64,000 nt of DNA from Martensiomyces pterosporus (Eukaryota; Kickxellomycota; Kickxellomycetes; Kickxellales; Kickxellaceae). The position numbers and the translations under genes were made by a program. This document shows, in pieces, positions 60,591 through 64,000 of the stretch. The notes under the pieces were generated by a model. It saw only the letters and a program-made list of their open reading frames with translations, did no database searches and was not told where the DNA came from. Position 1 is the first letter of the stretch. Each line of letters opens with the position of its first letter. The stretch lies in the NCBI GenBank assembly GCA_025201845.1, contig MU603942.1:126253-190252 (forward strand), in the 5' to 3' direction.

Positions 60591-62705
60591 TTATATCACT
60601 CGGCGCCAACGCCAAAACGCTAGCGTTGTGATGGCGTAGATCACCATGCATGCAAGGACGATGAAAAAGTTCAGCGTGTCGTCTCTATCCTGCCCCGGCA
60701 CCTTCAGATTGACGCCCAGAAAGCTGGTGACGATGTTGACGGGCACCACGATCGTGCCCAGCATGGTCCACCTTTCAGTCGTGGAGTTTGAGTCAAAGGT
60801 GGCACGGGCCAGCTCGAGGGATATCTTGGCCAGGTAGTTGGCGTGTGTTCGCGAGAGCACTGCCTCCGCGTGCGAGCAGGAGGATATGGCCGAAAGGAGG
60901 TGCGAGTGAATGTCGCCTAGGTACTGCGCCACCTCGTCGGAGAGGCGTGTGGGCGGCGGGAGGTGCTGGATGAGCGTTTGGATCAGGGTGGGCTTTGTGT
61001 GGATCAGCCGCCACGTCAGCAGGATGTGACGGCGGTAGGCGCCCATGCGTCGGAGCATGTCCTCTTGCTCGTTCTGCGAGAGCAGGAGCACCAGCTCGTC
61101 AACCTGGTCGACCTGGTGCTCGAGGGACAGGATCCAGGGCGCAAGGTGGTCGGTTATCTCGTCGAGGATGGCGTAGACGATGTAGGGCGGATAGCTAATT
61201 AGCATCGACAGTGGCTGCTCTTCTTCTGCTGGCTGGGAAAGCACCGCATGCATCCCAGCTAGTCGGTTGAGCACCTGGCGCATGTGCCGCCGCTTGGCGT
61301 CGTGGTGGAAGGTTAGGACGCAGTTGGGCTTCATGATTATCGCCACCATTGTGCCGCCCCCAACTGCGCTTGTGTGGTCTGTCTCGGTGGTGCTTGTGCT
61401 GAGCAGCGACGAGTCCACGTCCATGGCCTGGCGGAATCCAATCGAATGGTAGATGATCGAGGTGTAGTCGTCGAACGCGTCAAGCTTGTCCCGCGAGCAG
61501 CCGTATTGAATGTCCTCTGTGGTCAGCGGGTGAAGCCGGAAGACCTCGGAGAGCTCGAGCAGCTCCTGAGGGGTGGCGCTTACCACATCCAGCCAGAAGC
61601 ACCCGCTGCTGCTGGGAGCGGTAGATAAAGCCGTGTCTATTAGCTCAGCCAGCCCTCCCTGCCTGCTAAAGTCAGCAAGGGTAGGCGAGTGGCGAGAGCC
61701 GGTTTGGCTGGAGTAGAACATGTACCTTTCCCCCGGTTTCTCGGTGGTGCCCGTGTGCCCGCGGTCTTGTATAATGCTGGTGCTGGTGCTTGATCGTAGG
61801 CTCTGTGTATTCGAATTCGTTGATATGATCTCCAATTCCGCCTTGGAATCGCCACCACTGCTGCTGTGTGGCTGCGGGTCCGTTGTGGAGCAGCCAGAGC
61901 AGCAGCGAGGGTCTCTGCCTGTTGCCGCTATGCTCTGCACGCGGCTGTCCCTGCGGCTTCTACGGTAATTGCTGCTATTTGACATCTGATTTGCCCTCAT
62001 TTCCTGCTGCGCTTGCGCAGTTGCAGCGAACGACGGCGTCACATTTTGCCTCGTCGCGTCATTGGCGCTGTTTTCACACCCGTGCGCACTATCGGGAAGC
62101 TCAGCGGCTGGGTCTGCTATAGCTCGGGGACAAGGAGAGAAAGCTGTGGAATTCTCGTGATGGCGAGATGGCATAGAGTCACCAGGCGTCATTGCGTTGT
62201 TTGCACTTTGGCTGTCAGCTGCGCAAGAAAGAGGTCGTGAATGGTGATGTTGTGGATTCAACCACCATGCAAAGTTCTCACCACCAGCAGTGGATAGTGG
62301 CGCTGCAGGTAATGGCGGGTGGGGTGATCCCCCTCGGTCAAAGGGACCAAGGTCAGGTGCTAGTGGAGCACCGCTGCTGCTGTGTCGCCACAGTCTTTTT
62401 ATCTGACCATGCTCGAGGCTGGCTTGTGTGGATGGGGATTTGGGTCGCATTGTGAACTTGTGCAGGTGTGGGAGGCCACTGAGCGCCAGCAGGTGCTGGG
62501 GTGGAGGTCCGGTGACCTTGTCGCTATTGCTGCTGCTGGTGGTGGTAGGAACCGTGTGATTCAGGGCTAGTTTTGAGTACCCTTCTTGTGCCATTGTTTG
62601 CGTATCTTTGACAACAGCGGATGAGGTACTCGGCATGGGGTGTTGTCCGTGTGGTGGCAGCCGCCTCTTTGGCCTTGTGCACTTGCGCCTACGTGTAATA
62701 CCCAT
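60591..62705 (-). CDS. CorA/ALR-type divalent cation transporter with GVN in place of GMN
   Basis: 704 residues from MGITRRRK at 62705; the frame continues upstream only to a GTG, so this ATG is used. The N-terminal ~330 residues are disordered (Ser/His/Pro-rich), as in fungal Alr proteins. The CorA domain follows: FWLDVVSATPQELLELSEVFRLHPLTTEDI and FDDYTSIIYHSIGF, then PYIVYAILDEITDHLAPWILSLEHQVDQVDELV, the long stalk helix, and two C-terminal membrane segments (about 650-700). The pore signature is LGVNLKVPG at 60708-60716 for the triplet; the family norm is GMN, with yeast Alr1 reading GMNVKVPG. Val is coded GTC, two base changes from ATG, so a single sequencing error does not explain it. 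Likely plasma-membrane Mg2+ or other divalent cation transport; the changed motif may alter selectivity. Confidence 0.88.
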   Translation of the reverse strand: MGITRRRKCTRPKRRLPPHGQHPMPSTSSAVVKDTQTMAQEGYSKLALNHTVPTTTSSSNSDKVTGPPPQHLLALSGLPHLHKFTMRPKSPSTQASLEHGQIKRLWRHSSSGAPLAPDLGPFDRGGSPHPPLPAAPLSTAGGENFAWWLNPQHHHSRPLSCAADSQSANNAMTPGDSMPSRHHENSTAFSPCPRAIADPAAELPDSAHGCENSANDATRQNVTPSFAATAQAQQEMRANQMSNSSNYRRSRRDSRVQSIAATGRDPRCCSGCSTTDPQPHSSSGGDSKAELEIISTNSNTQSLRSSTSTSIIQDRGHTGTTEKPGERYMFYSSQTGSRHSPTLADFSRQGGLAELIDTALSTAPSSSGCFWLDVVSATPQELLELSEVFRLHPLTTEDIQYGCSRDKLDAFDDYTSIIYHSIGFRQAMDVDSSLLSTSTTETDHTSAVGGGTMVAIIMKPNCVLTFHHDAKRRHMRQVLNRLAGMHAVLSQPAEEEQPLSMLISYPPYIVYAILDEITDHLAPWILSLEHQVDQVDELVLLLSQNEQEDMLRRMGAYRRHILLTWRLIHTKPTLIQTLIQHLPPPTRLSDEVAQYLGDIHSHLLSAISSCSHAEAVLSRTHANYLAKISLELARATFDSNSTTERWTMLGTIVVPVNIVTSFLGVNLKVPGQDRDDTLNFFIVLACMVIYAITTLAFWRWRRVI

Positions 62706-64000
62706 GCTATGTGCGTTGCGCTTCTCTCCTGCTAGCACACCATGTGACAAATCGTGATGGCAGAATAGATACACAGAGAGAAACCGCGTTATTGTGGTAA
62801 TTGGGTGCCATCCATGAAATACCTGGCATGCATTGCAACATTTGCCTCTATTTCTGAGCCTGCCATCTGCGGATATTATTATTTACTAGGCGGTGCCTGT
62901 GAAGTATACATTAATTAATTTACTTCAGCAAGTACATGGCGGGCGACGCATTGGCAACTTGCCGGTGTGCATTGATGTTGCATATACACGCCGAATATCC
63001 TCCAGGAGCAGTAAGAATATTGGAAGGAGTTTGCAGCATAAGCTACGGCCTCTACTTGTTGTTTACTGGGACGCACCTTGGTTAGTAACAATGGAGGATA
63101 TGCGTGCATACATGCAGACCATGTAAAAACACACTCAAGCATACGCCCGTTTTGTCGTGCGTGCGCTGTTGGAGATGAATAATAGGCGTGAATCAACAAA
63201 CCGAGCGCGGCGATCACACAATCCACACGCAACCGGCAGCAGGTGGAGCTGTTGCTTGCCTGCTTGCTTTCGTGCTCGCTTTCTTGGTAAGGCCATACGC
63301 GTGATGGTCGTGTTTCGTAGGGATTGGCAGCAGCCTATGTCTATCTCTTGTTTAATGAACGGCCGCCTGTCTTTCGACAGAGAAAACACAGCGGTGGGAA
63401 ACCACTTGGTGATTGCCAAGTGCCTGCTAGCTGGCTGTTGTTGTTGTTGTTGTTGTTGTTGTTGGGCCTTTTGTGAGTCACTGGCCTTTGTGTGTGTGGG
63501 TTAGTGACACTGCTGGAGATAACAATGCAGCAATACATGTGGCAGCCCATGGCTGGGACACACCCTGCCTCAATGCCCCTCCTTGCACGTGGCCGGGGTG
63601 TCCGTGGGGGTGTGAATGGTGTGATGTGGTGCGATAGTGGCCAAATGTGGTGGAATTACACATGTGGCCAAAAAATCGAGCACGCACACAACTTGTCTGG
63701 GCACCTTGATGTGCCCTCAGCCCAAAATGCGGCGAGAAAGGAGCAATAGCAATAATCCGCCCCTTGCTCCGCATCAAACCGCCACTGTGGGCGAGGCTGG
63801 GCAGAGGAAGCAGGCTCTCTTGCTGTGAAGTGAGAAGCGCTGGGATGGCTGAGATGATGCGATGGAGAGCACGAGGCTTTCTGTGATGATGCTCTTTCTT
63901 TGCGCGCTGAAAGGGAGCGCCCGCATAAAAACGGAATGAGTGTGAGGCTCTCTGTGAGACTTGGGGACAGTCTTATGATCAGACAAAGCATAGAAAGACG
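62706..64000. other. Right-end intergenic region
   Basis: 1.3 kb upstream of the CorA gene to the window end. It holds the CorA promoter and a TTG/TGT trinucleotide run at 63436-63464. No gene recognised. Confidence 0.55.
63436..63464. repeat. TGT trinucleotide run
   Basis: About nine perfect units of TTG. Confidence 0.9.

Noticed and set aside
59777..60631. 284-codon plus-strand frame
   Set aside because: Pyrimidine-rich non-coding DNA has few stops; the translation is Leu/Ser/Cys/Phe-rich without pattern.
1..64000. tRNA and rRNA genes
   Set aside because: I looked for B-box-like GGTTCGA stretches with matching arms and for conserved rRNA segments and found none convincing; a covariance search would be decisive.

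Overview
The window reads as nuclear DNA of a filamentous fungus. Open frames are long, a minority carry short GT..AG introns, TATA boxes sit 70-145 bases before some start codons, and the core genes are eukaryotic housekeeping genes (TIM17, PEX6, TAP42, a METTL2/TRM140 tRNA methyltransferase, a CNBP/Gis2 zinc-knuckle protein). The genes most at odds with yeasts and other Dikarya are an Integrator subunit 9 homologue and a KICS2-like protein. With the repeated CBM19-like small secreted proteins these suggest an early-diverging (zygomycete-grade) lineage, possibly Kickxellomycotina. That placement is inference, not something a search has shown.

Layout from left to right. 1-849 is an inverted, nearly identical copy of 44903-45751 and carries the start of a CBM19-like secreted protein gene. 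Then come TAP42 (+), an allantoate-type MFS permease (-), a 65-residue C2HC mini-protein (-) and a two-exon CSL (CBF1/RBP-J) transcription factor (-). About 10.5 kb without a recognisable gene follows (10731-21203), ending in a probable last exon of a C2H2 zinc-finger gene. Next is a dense block: KICS2-like (-), CNBP/GIS2 (+), two more CBM19-like genes (-), METTL2/TRM140 (+, four exons), TIM17 (+, two exons), PEX6 (-, two exons), a LEA-like repeat protein interrupted by a run of Ns (+), an ENT nucleoside transporter (-), INTS9 (-), the full CBM19-like copy (+), a class 3 secreted lipase (+) and a basic hypothetical protein (-). The right end holds a full-length ABCC transporter (+), USB1 (+), a very Ala/Glu-rich protein (+) and a CorA/ALR-type cation transporter (-).

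The genes are not arranged as one pathway. Two themes recur. TOR signalling is represented by TAP42 and the KICS2-like gene. Secreted wall- or nutrient-related proteins are represented by the CBM19-like family and the lipase. The main structural feature is the 849-base cassette found in inverted orientation at both ends of a 44 kb interval; in each copy it lies immediately next to the start of an unrelated gene (TAP42 or INTS9).

Exon joins were worked out by hand from GT/AG signals, reading-frame continuity and protein family conservation. Domain assignments come from recognised sequence motifs; no database search was possible.
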